Assembly: GCA_041920415.1 (NCBI GenBank)
Contig: JBHGYD010000053.1
Coordinates: 6,744-70,743, forward strand
DNA from: JBHGYD01 sp041920415
Lineage (GTDB): Bacteria; Bacillota; Bacilli; Bacillales; Anoxybacillaceae
DNA: 64,000 nt
Reading direction: 5' to 3'
Position numbers and translations under genes: made by a program. Below, in pieces: positions 44,789 through 52,987 of the stretch. Every line of letters begins with the position of its first letter. Within the stretch, counting starts at the first letter, position 1. Under the pieces are notes generated by a model. It was not told the origin of the DNA and made no database searches. It saw only the letters and a list, made by a program, of their open reading frames with translations.

Positions 44789-46279
44789 TCATTTAAAAGC
44801 CATTGTTGCTTTTACAGCTTTTTTCCACCCCTCATATAATTCGTTTCGTTTTTCTTCACTCATAGAAGGTTCAAATGTACGGTCAATGTTCCATTGTTTC
44901 GCAATCTCTGATTGATCTTTCCAGTATCCTACCGCCAAACCTGCTAAATAAGCCGCTCCAAGCGCTGTTGTTTCATTTACAACAGGACGTTCGACAGGTA
45001 CACCTAAAATGTCACTTTGGAATTGCATGAGAAAATTATTTTTTACCGCACCGCCATCAACACGCAATGTTTTCAAGGAAATGCCTGAATCCGCTTCCAT
45101 AGATACCAACACATCTTTTGTCTGATAAGCAAGGGACTCTAGGGTTGCACGAACAAAGTGTTCTTTTTGTGTTCCTCGTGTCAGACCAAAAATCGCTCCT
45201 CTTACATTGCTGTCCCAATATGGCGTTCCTAACCCGACAAATGCTGGAACAACATATACACCATCTGTTGATTCTACTCGTTCTGCATACGTTTCGCTAT
45301 CAGCGGCATTTTTAAACATCCGAAGTCCGTCTCTTAACCATTGAATGGCAGATCCAGCGACAAAAATACTCCCTTCCAACGCATATTCGACTTTGCCGTT
45401 TAATCCCCAAGCAATCGTCGTTAGAAGCCCATGTTTAGAAGAAACAGCTTTTTCGCCTGTATTCATTAGCATGAAGCAACCAGTTCCATAAGTATTTTTT
45501 GCCATTCCTTCTTCATAGCAAGCCTGACCAAATAATGCTGCTTGCTGGTCACCAGCCGCTCCTGCAATTGGTACTTCTTTTCCAAAGAAATGATACGGTG
45601 CTGTATGAGCATAAATTTCTGAAGACGGGCGAACTTCCGGAAGCATGGATTTAGGCACCGTTAAAATTTCTAACAGTTCATCATCCCATTTTAGCTCGTG
45701 AATATTGAACATTAATGTCCTTGACGCATTAGAATAATCTGTGACATGTGCCTTTCCGCCCGAGAGCTTCCAAATTAACCAAGTATCAATTGTTCCAAAT
45801 AAAAGCTCTCCTCTTTCCGCTTTTTCTCTCGCCCCTTCAACATGATCCAAAATCCACTTTACTTTCGTGCCTGAAAAATATGCATCAATTAACAGACCTG
45901 TTTTTTCACGAAATGTATCATTCAATCCTCGAGCCTTTAACTCCTCACAAATTCCGTCCGTTTGCCGTGATTGCCAAACAATGGCATTATATATAGGTTG
46001 ACCTGTATTTTTATCCCAAACAACCGTTGTTTCGCGTTGGTTTGTAATCCCGATACCCGCAATTTGCTCCGGTTTTATTCCTGACTCAGATAGGGAAGTT
46101 GCGATAACAGATAAGATGGATCCCCAAATTTCATTTGCATTATGCTCTACCCAACCAGGTTTAGGAAAATATTGCGTAAATTCTTTTTGAGAAATGTGAA
46201 CGATTTCCCCTTGTTTGTTAAATAAAATGGCTCGTGAACTTGTCGTTCCTTGGTCTAAGGATAAAATATATGTTTCCAT
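44789..46279 (-). CDS. glpK: Glycerol kinase
   Basis: A 496-residue FGGY kinase that makes sn-glycerol 3-phosphate. It shows the N-terminal phosphate loop ILSLDQGTTSSRAILF, GITNQRETTVVWD, the FGGY signature region and the C-terminal LRVDGGAVKNNFLMQFQSDIL. The Firmicute-type segment that carries the HPr-phosphorylated His (GKAHVTDYSNASRTLMFNIH) is present, so activation by PTS is expected. The ATG at 46279 matches the Bacillus start. It lies 31 bp behind glpF. Confidence 0.96.
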   Translation of the reverse strand: METYILSLDQGTTSSRAILFNKQGEIVHISQKEFTQYFPKPGWVEHNANEIWGSILSVIATSLSESGIKPEQIAGIGITNQRETTVVWDKNTGQPIYNAIVWQSRQTDGICEELKARGLNDTFREKTGLLIDAYFSGTKVKWILDHVEGAREKAERGELLFGTIDTWLIWKLSGGKAHVTDYSNASRTLMFNIHELKWDDELLEILTVPKSMLPEVRPSSEIYAHTAPYHFFGKEVPIAGAAGDQQAALFGQACYEEGMAKNTYGTGCFMLMNTGEKAVSSKHGLLTTIAWGLNGKVEYALEGSIFVAGSAIQWLRDGLRMFKNAADSETYAERVESTDGVYVVPAFVGLGTPYWDSNVRGAIFGLTRGTQKEHFVRATLESLAYQTKDVLVSMEADSGISLKTLRVDGGAVKNNFLMQFQSDILGVPVERPVVNETTALGAAYLAGLAVGYWKDQSEIAKQWNIDRTFEPSMSEEKRNELYEGWKKAVKATMAFK

Positions 46280-46310
46280 TTTCTCCACCCCGTTTTATGA
46301 AATTTTTAAC

Positions 46311-47138
46311 TTAAAGCATTGCTTTCGGTTTCTTTGAGACATCCAAATTTTGTTCTTTATTGCTTACAAATGCTGTCACAACGATAGCGACCACAATTAC
46401 GGTTAAAACCCAAAAAGCAAAGGCACTAACTCCCTTAAACACGAATTTGTAAAATACCGCTCCATAAGTTCCCCCAATAATAGGTCCTACTACCGGAATC
46501 CAAGAATAACTCCAATTAGAACTTCCTTTACCTGCAATCGGCAGAACAAAATGAGCAATTCTCGGACCTAAATCACGCGCAGGATTAATGGCATAACCCG
46601 TTGTTCCGCCTAATGAGAGACCAATTGCCACGATTAAAAATCCCACAATAAATGGGTTTAACCCATCCGTAAATTTGTTTGCTCCAATTGCTAACAATCC
46701 AAGCACTAAAATGAATGTACCAATGACTTCACTTAAAAGGTTAGCTGCTGGATTTTTGATTGCCGGATCTGTTGAAAATACAGCTAACTTGGCACCTTGG
46801 TCATCTGTTGCTTTCCAGTGAGGCAAATAGTGAAGGTATACGATAACACCCCCGATAAAAGCCCCAATCATTTGGGCGATAATATAGGACGGTACATCAC
46901 TCCAAGGAAATGCCCCTATTGTAGCTAATGCGATGGTTACAGCCGGGTTAAGATGGGCACCGCTGATTTGGCCTACAGCATATACCGCCATTGCTACTGC
47001 AAGTCCCCATCCCATCGTGATGACAATCCATCCTGAATTTTCTGCTTTTGATTTTTTGAGAACGACACCTCCGACAACACCGCATCCAAAAATAATCAAA
47101 ATCATGGTACCAATTAACTCACCTAAAAATGCTGACAT
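46311..47138 (-). CDS. glpF: Glycerol uptake facilitator
   Basis: A 275-residue aquaglyceroporin with six hydrophobic helices and the two NPA-type loops, SGAHLNPAVTIALA and GYAINPARDLGPR; the Asp after NPAR marks a glycerol rather than a water channel. The start at 47138 follows AAAAGGGGG. An upstream in-frame extension would run through the leader hairpin and is rejected. glpF-glpK has its own leader terminator and a CcpA-type palindrome. Confidence 0.94.
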   Translation of the reverse strand: MSAFLGELIGTMILIIFGCGVVGGVVLKKSKAENSGWIVITMGWGLAVAMAVYAVGQISGAHLNPAVTIALATIGAFPWSDVPSYIIAQMIGAFIGGVIVYLHYLPHWKATDDQGAKLAVFSTDPAIKNPAANLLSEVIGTFILVLGLLAIGANKFTDGLNPFIVGFLIVAIGLSLGGTTGYAINPARDLGPRIAHFVLPIAGKGSSNWSYSWIPVVGPIIGGTYGAVFYKFVFKGVSAFAFWVLTVIVVAIVVTAFVSNKEQNLDVSKKPKAML

Positions 47139-47164
47139 TGAAGATCCCCCTTTTATTAAAAAAT

Positions 47165-47178
47165 TGTAAGCACTTACA
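47165..47178 (-). promoter_or_regulatory. CcpA-type palindrome in the glpF leader
   Basis: TGTAAGCACTTACA is a palindrome that matches the catabolite-responsive consensus except at the central CG, where it reads CA. It lies 27 bp upstream of the glpF start codon and downstream of the leader terminator, so it would act as a roadblock rather than at the promoter. Confidence 0.55.
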
Positions 47179-47210
47179 ATCCAGACCGCAAAATGATAGT
47201 AGAACTCGAT

Positions 47211-47278
47211 AAAAAAGATCCACAACAAAAATTTCCCACTGCACGCGGGCGTTATAGACAGGGAATTGCTGTGGATCT
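47211..47278 (-). terminator. Leader terminator of glpFK, candidate GlpP antitermination site
   Basis: On the minus strand AGATCCACA...AATTCCC pairs with GGGAAATT...TGTGGATCT and is followed by TTTTTTAT. It lies about 75 bp before the glpF start. B. subtilis glp operons have such a leader terminator, overcome by GlpP with glycerol 3-phosphate. The same control is inferred here; glpP itself is not in the window. Confidence 0.78.
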
Positions 47279-47484
47279 CCATTTCTTAGTTATAAATATT
47301 AACTTACCTTCAGATTATTACAATTATTGAAATGTTTTTATGATGTATGGATTGAAAATCTGTTAAGTTCTCATCGGAATGATTCCACATGATAACCCAA
47401 ATATTCACTTTTTACACAAAACTCATTAATTTTCAATAAGCTCCAAAAAAGTGCAATAAAGCAAAATGATTGAAATGTTTAAAA

Positions 47485-47745
47485 CTATTCTTTACCTGAT
47501 TGAAGGAAAGATTCGACAAACGCTAAAACTTCGGTCTCATCTTCCCCATCAGCAATCACTTTGATCGTTTGCCCTTCTTTAATAGCAGCACTCATAAGAT
47601 TAAGAATACTTTTCGCGTTAATCCTCTTTTCGCCGTTTACTAACTCAATTTTGCTTTTATACTGGTTTACTTTTTTCACAAAATCTGCTGCTGGTCTAGC
47701 ATGAAGGCCGTTTTCAATCATTACGCTAATCTCTTTTTCTATCAT
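47485..47745 (-). CDS. HPr-like phosphocarrier of the dihydroxyacetone kinase operon
   Basis: An 86-residue HPr paralogue. It has the phosphoacceptor His15 in NGLHARPAADFV and Ser46 in NAKSILNLMSAA, the HPr-kinase site in Gram-positive HPr. It would receive phosphate from Enzyme I and pass it to DhaM. In many species this domain is fused to DhaM; here it is a separate gene 24 bp downstream of dhaM. The ATG at 47745 follows GGGAG; an ATG five codons earlier overlaps that site. The retained Ser suggests it is also open to HPr-kinase control. Confidence 0.9.
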   Translation of the reverse strand: MIEKEISVMIENGLHARPAADFVKKVNQYKSKIELVNGEKRINAKSILNLMSAAIKEGQTIKVIADGEDETEVLAFVESFLQSGKE

Positions 47746-47769
47746 TTTGTTCACTCCCATGTATTCTCG

Positions 47770-48162
47770 TTAGCCATTTAATTTAACAAGTTCCTTTGCA
47801 CTCTCACTAGCTCGAACGACCTCTTCAATTGAGCTTCCGCAACCAGCTTCAACAATAGCTGCATAGGCTCCTTCAACTAGCGGAGCATCTGCTATTACAA
47901 TGTTTTCTTTTTTCTCAAGCATCTCAATAGCCATTTCCGCGTTTATTAGCGCACTGCCCAAATCAAACAAAATGACAACGCCTTTCTCAGAATAGACCGA
48001 TTCAATTGCTTGTTTAATGTCTAATGCATTTGTGCCGATATCTCCCTCCGCGCCGCCGGCGATAGCTACAGACACATCCGGTTGAACTTGATTCAGGAGC
48101 TTTTTTAACCCGCTTACAATTTCATAGCTATGTGAAATTAATACGAGACTCACATATTTCAT
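47770..48162 (-). CDS. dhaM: DhaM phosphotransfer subunit, EIIA-mannose-like
   Basis: A 130-residue stand-alone EIIA-Man-type domain. The phosphoacceptor is His11 in VLISHSYEIVSGLKKL. GTNALDIKQAI and VVILFDLGSALINAEMAIEML follow, all typical of DhaM. It rephosphorylates ADP bound to DhaL so that DhaK can phosphorylate dihydroxyacetone. Its start overlaps the dhaL stop (ATGA), which implies coupled translation and equal amounts. Confidence 0.93.
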   Translation of the reverse strand: MKYVSLVLISHSYEIVSGLKKLLNQVQPDVSVAIAGGAEGDIGTNALDIKQAIESVYSEKGVVILFDLGSALINAEMAIEMLEKKENIVIADAPLVEGAYAAIVEAGCGSSIEEVVRASESAKELVKLNG

Positions 48163-48788
48163 GATGCCAACTCTCCTTCATCCAACACTTCGGCCAAAGT
48201 AGCAAACAATAAATACGATGAAGCTGCCCCCGGATCAATATGGCCAATTGAACGCTTTCCTAAATAAGCTGCACGCCCTTTTTTGGCCTCTAACTCTTTT
48301 GTATATTCCATTTTCTCTTTGGATAAAACAGACAGCTCTTTTGCTTGAATCGTTTCACTGTTTGTCAAAAATTCAATAACGGGCTCCCAAACATCGATCA
48401 TCGTTTTATCTCCTACTTGCGCCTTGCCTCTAGCTTTTAAACCATCTAATGATGCGACTAATGCCTCAACTAACTCCTTTTCATCGGCTTCCTTCTTATC
48501 TTTTAAAGCAAGAGAAGCTTTCATAAAAGCTGTTCCATATAACGGACCTGAAGCTCCGCCAACCTTAGCGATTAAAGTCATACCAACATCTTTAAATAAA
48601 GATCCTAGTTCGTCATAATTGACAGAAGTGATTTTATTTACGACTTCCTGCAATCCCCGGGCCATATTCAAACCATGGTCACCATCGCCAATTGCTTGGT
48701 CTAGCTCCGTTAAATACTCCTTTTGTTCTTGGATTTTATCATTAAATTTACGAATCCATTTTTTCGCCTGTTCAACACCGAATGTCAT
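48159..48788 (-). CDS. dhaL: Dihydroxyacetone kinase subunit DhaL (ADP-binding)
   Basis: A protein of about 209 residues with the DhaL fold. ADP/Mg-binding motifs are AIGDGDHGLNMARG (metal Asp residues), VGGASGPLYGTAF and RGKAQVGDKTMIDVWEP, with the C-terminal IDPGAASSYLLFATLAE. Together with DhaK it forms the PEP-dependent dihydroxyacetone kinase. The second of two neighbouring ATGs (48788) has the better spacing to AGGAG; the first, at 48794, is possible. Confidence 0.94.
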   Translation of the reverse strand: MTFGVEQAKKWIRKFNDKIQEQKEYLTELDQAIGDGDHGLNMARGLQEVVNKITSVNYDELGSLFKDVGMTLIAKVGGASGPLYGTAFMKASLALKDKKEADEKELVEALVASLDGLKARGKAQVGDKTMIDVWEPVIEFLTNSETIQAKELSVLSKEKMEYTKELEAKKGRAAYLGKRSIGHIDPGAASSYLLFATLAEVLDEGELAS

Positions 48789-48842
48789 GGTCATCTCTCC
48801 TCAAAAATCCCTTTTAAAATAGACTGAAAGAAAGCGAGAATG

Positions 48843-49838
48843 CTATTTTTTGAACGCGATTGTATCCGCTGGTGCATCTAACAATTCAATTAGTTGATCA
48901 TCTAATTTTAACAATGAAATAGAGAACCCAGCCATTTCAAGTGAAGTCATAAATTCCCCAACAAATGTCTCATGTACATGTATGTTCTTTTCGTTAAGAA
49001 TTTCGGAAACCTTTTTGTTAATAATATATAATTCCATTAACGGCGTTGCACCGAGACCATTAATCATTACTGCAACCTTATCGCCTTTTTCTAGTTTTAA
49101 GTCATCTAAAATCTTTCCAAGAAGAGTTTGTGTGATTTCATCCGCAGGTTGGATTTGTGTTTTTTCAATTCCAGGTTCTCCATGAATTCCGATCCCAATT
49201 TCTATTTCGTTTTCCCCAAGTTCAAATCCAGGTTTTCCTGCTGCTGGAACAATGCATGGAGTCAACGCCATTCCCATTGATCTCACATTTTTAACAACTT
49301 TATTCGCAACTGCCTCTACTTCTTCTAATGTCGCACCTTGTTCAGCTAATGCACCGGCAATTTTGTGAACGAAAACAGTCCCCGCAATCCCACGTCGACC
49401 TGTCGTATATGTACTATCTTCCACAGCTACATCATCATTCACAACCACTTTCGCTACTTTTATACCTTCTATTTCAGCCATTTCCGCAGCCATTTCAAAA
49501 TTCATAATATCCCCAGTGTAATTTTTAATAATAAGCAATACACCTTTTCCGCTATCAACTGCTTTAATTGCCTCAAGAACTTGATCAGGAGTTGGGGAAG
49601 TAAAAACCTCTCCGCATACCGCCCCATCTAACATTCCTTTCCCAACATAACCGGCATGTGCAGGCTCATGACCACTTCCTCCGCCGCTTACCAAGCCTAC
49701 TTTTCCTTGAATAGGTGCATCTTTTCTTACGAGTACAGTTGTATCCGGCAACAGCTTCATTCGATTGGAATGTGCGGCTACCATCCCGGTCAACATGTCT
49801 TTTACAACTTGATTAGGATCATTAATTAATTTTTTCAT
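48843..49838 (-). CDS. dhaK: Dihydroxyacetone kinase subunit DhaK (substrate-binding)
   Basis: A 331-residue subunit that binds dihydroxyacetone covalently through His219 in GIGIHGEPG. It also shows GLVSGGGSGHEPAHAGYVGKGMLDGAVCGEVF and IIKNYTGDIMNFEMAAEMA. The ATG at 49838 lies after AGGAGG. It heads dhaK-dhaL-dhaM-hpr. A sigma-54-like promoter and a CcpA-type site lie immediately upstream, between it and the HPr-sigma54 regulator gene. The product, dihydroxyacetone phosphate, enters glycolysis and links with glpFK downstream. Confidence 0.95.
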   Translation of the reverse strand: MKKLINDPNQVVKDMLTGMVAAHSNRMKLLPDTTVLVRKDAPIQGKVGLVSGGGSGHEPAHAGYVGKGMLDGAVCGEVFTSPTPDQVLEAIKAVDSGKGVLLIIKNYTGDIMNFEMAAEMAEIEGIKVAKVVVNDDVAVEDSTYTTGRRGIAGTVFVHKIAGALAEQGATLEEVEAVANKVVKNVRSMGMALTPCIVPAAGKPGFELGENEIEIGIGIHGEPGIEKTQIQPADEITQTLLGKILDDLKLEKGDKVAVMINGLGATPLMELYIINKKVSEILNEKNIHVHETFVGEFMTSLEMAGFSISLLKLDDQLIELLDAPADTIAFKK

Positions 49839-49875
49839 AGAAACTCCTCCTTTTTGAAATTTCACTTTTTATTAA

Positions 49876-49891
49876 TGCAAGAATTATACCA
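49876..49891 (-). promoter_or_regulatory. Sigma-54-like promoter of the dha operon
   Basis: On the minus strand TGGTATAATTCTTGCA has GG and GC exactly as far apart as in the consensus TGGCACG-N4-TTGCA and keeps TTGCA complete; the -24 box is weaker. The transcription start would be near 49865, just upstream of the dhaK ribosome binding site. The regulator gene upstream encodes a sigma-54 activator. Confidence 0.75.
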
Positions 49892-49895
49892 AAAA

Positions 49896-49909
49896 TGAAA
49901 CCGCTTTCT
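49896..49909 (+). promoter_or_regulatory. Catabolite-responsive element at the dha promoter
   Basis: TGAAACCGCTTTCT matches TGWAANCGNTNWCA in 13 of 14 positions. It lies five bases upstream of the -24 element, where bound CcpA could block activation of the sigma-54 promoter. Confidence 0.7.
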
Positions 49910-49954
49910 GAATACGTTTTCAAATCAAAGGAGTAAATTTGTTGGTAACAATTA

Positions 49955-51991
49955 TCAATCCCCTTGATACTTTTTCCCAATTAAATGCTCCAATCCATAT
50001 TCTCTTATTTTTTTAGCCGCTGTTTTGTGAGTGATACCAAGTGCTTTTGCCAATTGGTTATAGCTTGGATAATATTGACAAGCAAATGAAAAAATTTGTT
50101 TTTCATATTCTTTTAAAGTCAGCACTTTACTGCCAAACGTGATGTACTGATTTTGTTTAGGTTCGTTCAATTGAGGGTTCGAGATGTAATGAGGCAAATC
50201 CTTGCAAAGCAAAATATCTCCATCTACGAGATTAAATAACCGTTCCATAACATTTTGCAATTCCCTTATATTCCCTGGCCAGTTGTAACTACATAAAGCC
50301 TCAATAAATCCCTTTTCATACCCTTTGATATTTTTTCCCAACTTCGCATTCAGTTGTTTCCGGAAAGCCTCCACCAAGAGCGGAATATCTTCTTTTCTTG
50401 CTCTTAAAGGCGGTAGATGAATCGGCACTACGTTTAAACGATAATAAAGATCCTCACGAAAACTACCCTCATCCACCATTTTTTTGAGGTCGCGGTTTGT
50501 AGCGGCAATCACTCGAACATCAAGCTGAATCGTAGCGAAACCGCCTATTCTTTCCACTTCTCTTTCCTGCAAAACTCGTAAAATTTTTGCTTGTAAGTCC
50601 AAACTTAAATCTCCAATTTCATCTAAAAAAATCGTACCTTTATTAGCAAGTTCAAATTTCCCGCGATGTGTTTTATACGCGCCGGTAAAGGCTCCCTTTT
50701 CATAGCCAAATAATTCGCTCTCAATTAATTGAGGCGGGATGGCCGCACAATTCACACGGATAAAAGGATTGTTCTTTCTCTCGCTCGCTTCATGTATTGC
50801 CCTAGCAACAAGTTCTTTTCCCGTTCCGCTTTCCCCTGTAATGATCACCGTAGAGTTTGTTTTTGCGACTTTTGCTGCTATTGTCAAGGAATCCTTCAAT
50901 GTTTCACTATTTCCAATGATCTTATGAAAGGCTATATCGAATCCTTGGTGTTTGGACAGTTCCTGTTCTAAGTATTTCGTTCTTTGTTCCATCAGGTCAA
51001 TTTTATCTAGGAGCTGTTTAATGTCATCGAAACGAGTCATGGTCGTAACAGTTCCACGAAACTCATTGTCAACGATAATCGGATTTATTTTTGTAATATA
51101 ACTAGATTGATTATGTACTTGAATCACTTTCATAAACTGTTTTTGGGAGTCTTTTATATTTTCCCATATGTCTTTACCAATGAATGATTGAATATTTTTT
51201 TCACCGTTTAATTTGCTTAACAAAACATTCATTTCATCGTTCCAGTATATAAAATCTCCATTTTGATCCGTCAACCCGATTAAATCAGAAACAGACTTTA
51301 AGACAAGATTTAATCTTTGTTGCAGCTCTTTCACTTCATTCAATTCTTTGCTGATTTTCTCAATGCTAGAAATATCTTGGAATATAGCAACAGCTCCAAT
51401 CGTTTTTCTGTTAAAAATAATGGGGGAACGGGTTGTCAACAATGTATGATTCTTTATTTTTTGTTTTTTGGCTACTTCCACTCTTCCTGTCTTCAATACT
51501 TTATGCAATCTTGAATGAGGAATCACTTCGTCAGCACGTTGATTGATAAGTTCATGCATATCTTTTTCCAACAGTTTTGCTGCGGCTGCGTTTACATAAG
51601 TGATCATATTGTCACTGTTCACAACAACGATCCCATTTGGTAAGGCTGATATAGCCTCGTGAAGAGTGATCGAATTTTCCATGAGAAGACGATCTGTTTC
51701 TGCTTGTTGAGAATCTTCTTGATCGGTTTGTTCAAAAAAATTTTTAATTTGATTGACAATGTCCTCATCTACTTTTTCTTCAAAATGAAGAATAAATTCC
51801 TCTCCTTGTCCAATTTTTAAGGAAACTAAAGATAATAGATTGTTAACCTGCACTTTTTTATCACGGTATAAAACATACGTTTTTTTTAGTTTTTCTTTAT
51901 TTTGAATTAGGTTTTGCAGCATTGAAATAAATGCTGCGGCCATACGAACATGAAGACCGTTCTTTTTGTAAACTCTTAATTTTATGAACAT
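49955..51991 (-). CDS. Sigma-54 activator with N-terminal HPr-like domain (HPr-PAS-PAS-AAA+-HTH)
   Basis: A 678-residue enhancer-binding protein. Residues 1-88 form an HPr-like domain with potential phosphoacceptor His14 (NGLHVRMAAAF); the site matching HPr Ser46 is Asn51 (VQVNNLLSLVSL). Two PAS domains cover about 105-330. The AAA+ domain has Walker A GESGTGKE near 386, the sigma-54 loop GAFTGA near 434 and Walker B FLDEIGD. A Fis-type helix-turn-helix ends the protein (YNQLAKALGITHKTAAKKIREY). It lies directly upstream of the dha operon and its sigma-54-like promoter. Phosphorylation of the HPr-like domain by Enzyme I or by dha PTS proteins would let sugar or dihydroxyacetone flux set its activity; that is inference. 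GGAGGG precedes the ATG. Confidence 0.9.
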   Translation of the reverse strand: MFIKLRVYKKNGLHVRMAAAFISMLQNLIQNKEKLKKTYVLYRDKKVQVNNLLSLVSLKIGQGEEFILHFEEKVDEDIVNQIKNFFEQTDQEDSQQAETDRLLMENSITLHEAISALPNGIVVVNSDNMITYVNAAAAKLLEKDMHELINQRADEVIPHSRLHKVLKTGRVEVAKKQKIKNHTLLTTRSPIIFNRKTIGAVAIFQDISSIEKISKELNEVKELQQRLNLVLKSVSDLIGLTDQNGDFIYWNDEMNVLLSKLNGEKNIQSFIGKDIWENIKDSQKQFMKVIQVHNQSSYITKINPIIVDNEFRGTVTTMTRFDDIKQLLDKIDLMEQRTKYLEQELSKHQGFDIAFHKIIGNSETLKDSLTIAAKVAKTNSTVIITGESGTGKELVARAIHEASERKNNPFIRVNCAAIPPQLIESELFGYEKGAFTGAYKTHRGKFELANKGTIFLDEIGDLSLDLQAKILRVLQEREVERIGGFATIQLDVRVIAATNRDLKKMVDEGSFREDLYYRLNVVPIHLPPLRARKEDIPLLVEAFRKQLNAKLGKNIKGYEKGFIEALCSYNWPGNIRELQNVMERLFNLVDGDILLCKDLPHYISNPQLNEPKQNQYITFGSKVLTLKEYEKQIFSFACQYYPSYNQLAKALGITHKTAAKKIREYGLEHLIGKKYQGD

Positions 51992-52248
51992 AAAAATCCC
52001 TCCTCATTCCTATTTTACTATAAAACGGTAGCATTACTTGAAGTTTTGATTTATCACAACAAAGGGTTCGATCAGTTGGTTTTTTAATAATAACTATTTT
52101 ATTGTTTAAAAAAAATTCCACGGGGCCCAGCAGGTAAATGAAATAGACCAGAAGACAAAGCTACCTTTTCTTTCATTTGACACCTTGACTTTCCATTCAA
52201 CTTTAGAAATAATAACAATATTATCCGGATATTATGGGGGAAGAAATA

Positions 52249-52851
52249 GTGGATAAAAAACTTACTTTCCGTGATTTGAAAGAACAAGAAAAAGAAGCGA
52301 GAAAGCAGTTAATTATAAATGCAGCTATTCGGCTATTCAGCCAAAAATCAATTTCTAATGTTAGCATACGCGATATTGCTAAGGAAGCAGGAATATCTCC
52401 CGCTTTAATTTATCGTTATTTTAAAGATCGGGATGACTTATTTGTAGCATCTTTTCTACGTAAATTTGAGGAAATGCTGACACAATTTCAGGAAGAACTT
52501 CAGATAGCAGGTGCGCTCAATCCTGAAAAAATAGGGCAAACGTTCGTAAACTTTTTAATAGAAAATGATTTATTTTTTCGCATGATGACTCATTTTATGC
52601 TAGATACTTCCATAAAAGAAGATGCAATGAACACGGTCAATAATAGTATGAAACAGGTGTTGGAGTTATTTGACCAGGCTTTTGAATCAATCGGATATCA
52701 AGAACAAATCCGCTTACATTCCCATGCCTTTTTTGCGGCACTAAACGGAGTTTTAATTACATACCGCCATTATCCAGGACGATCAGAAACCGATGTACAA
52801 AAGCATATTCAAAGGCTTGCTTCCATTATTAGCAATAAGTTCTCCTCATAA
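52249..52851 (+). CDS. TetR-family regulator, probably of the acyl-CoA genes
   Basis: A regulator of about 200 residues. The helix-turn-helix spans roughly residues 20-65 (NAAIRLFSQKSISNVSIRDIAKEAGISPALIYRYFKDRDDLF), followed by a helical ligand-binding part. I prefer the GTG at 52249, with GGGGGA seven bases upstream; an ATG at 52234 contains that site. The gene converges on the acyl-CoA ligase gene, sharing a terminator. Related TetR proteins respond to acyl-CoA, so control of the neighbouring fatty-acid genes is plausible. A short palindrome, TATCCGGATA, at 52222-52231 could be its own operator. Confidence 0.85.
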   Translation: MDKKLTFRDLKEQEKEARKQLIINAAIRLFSQKSISNVSIRDIAKEAGISPALIYRYFKDRDDLFVASFLRKFEEMLTQFQEELQIAGALNPEKIGQTFVNFLIENDLFFRMMTHFMLDTSIKEDAMNTVNNSMKQVLELFDQAFESIGYQEQIRLHSHAFFAALNGVLITYRHYPGRSETDVQKHIQRLASIISNKFSS

Positions 52852-52952
52852 AATCAAGTCTCTTAGGAGATAGTTAGTTAAATCTGTTACTATCGGGCAG
52901 AAAGACATTAGAGGATCAGAATATAGTATAACTATTTTTAAGCAACCACAAC

Positions 52953-52984
52953 AAAAGAGACCGCTTATTATAACGGTCTCTTTT
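52953..52984. terminator. Bidirectional terminator
   Basis: AAAAGAGACCG pairs perfectly with CGGTCTCTTTT. It lies between the convergent TetR and acyl-CoA ligase genes and can serve both. Confidence 0.85.
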
Positions 52985-52987
52985 CCC

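Noticed and set aside
47139..47282. Extended N-terminus of GlpF
   Set aside because: It would translate the leader hairpin and the CcpA-type palindrome. The ATG at 47138 has a good ribosome binding site and starts the conserved channel.
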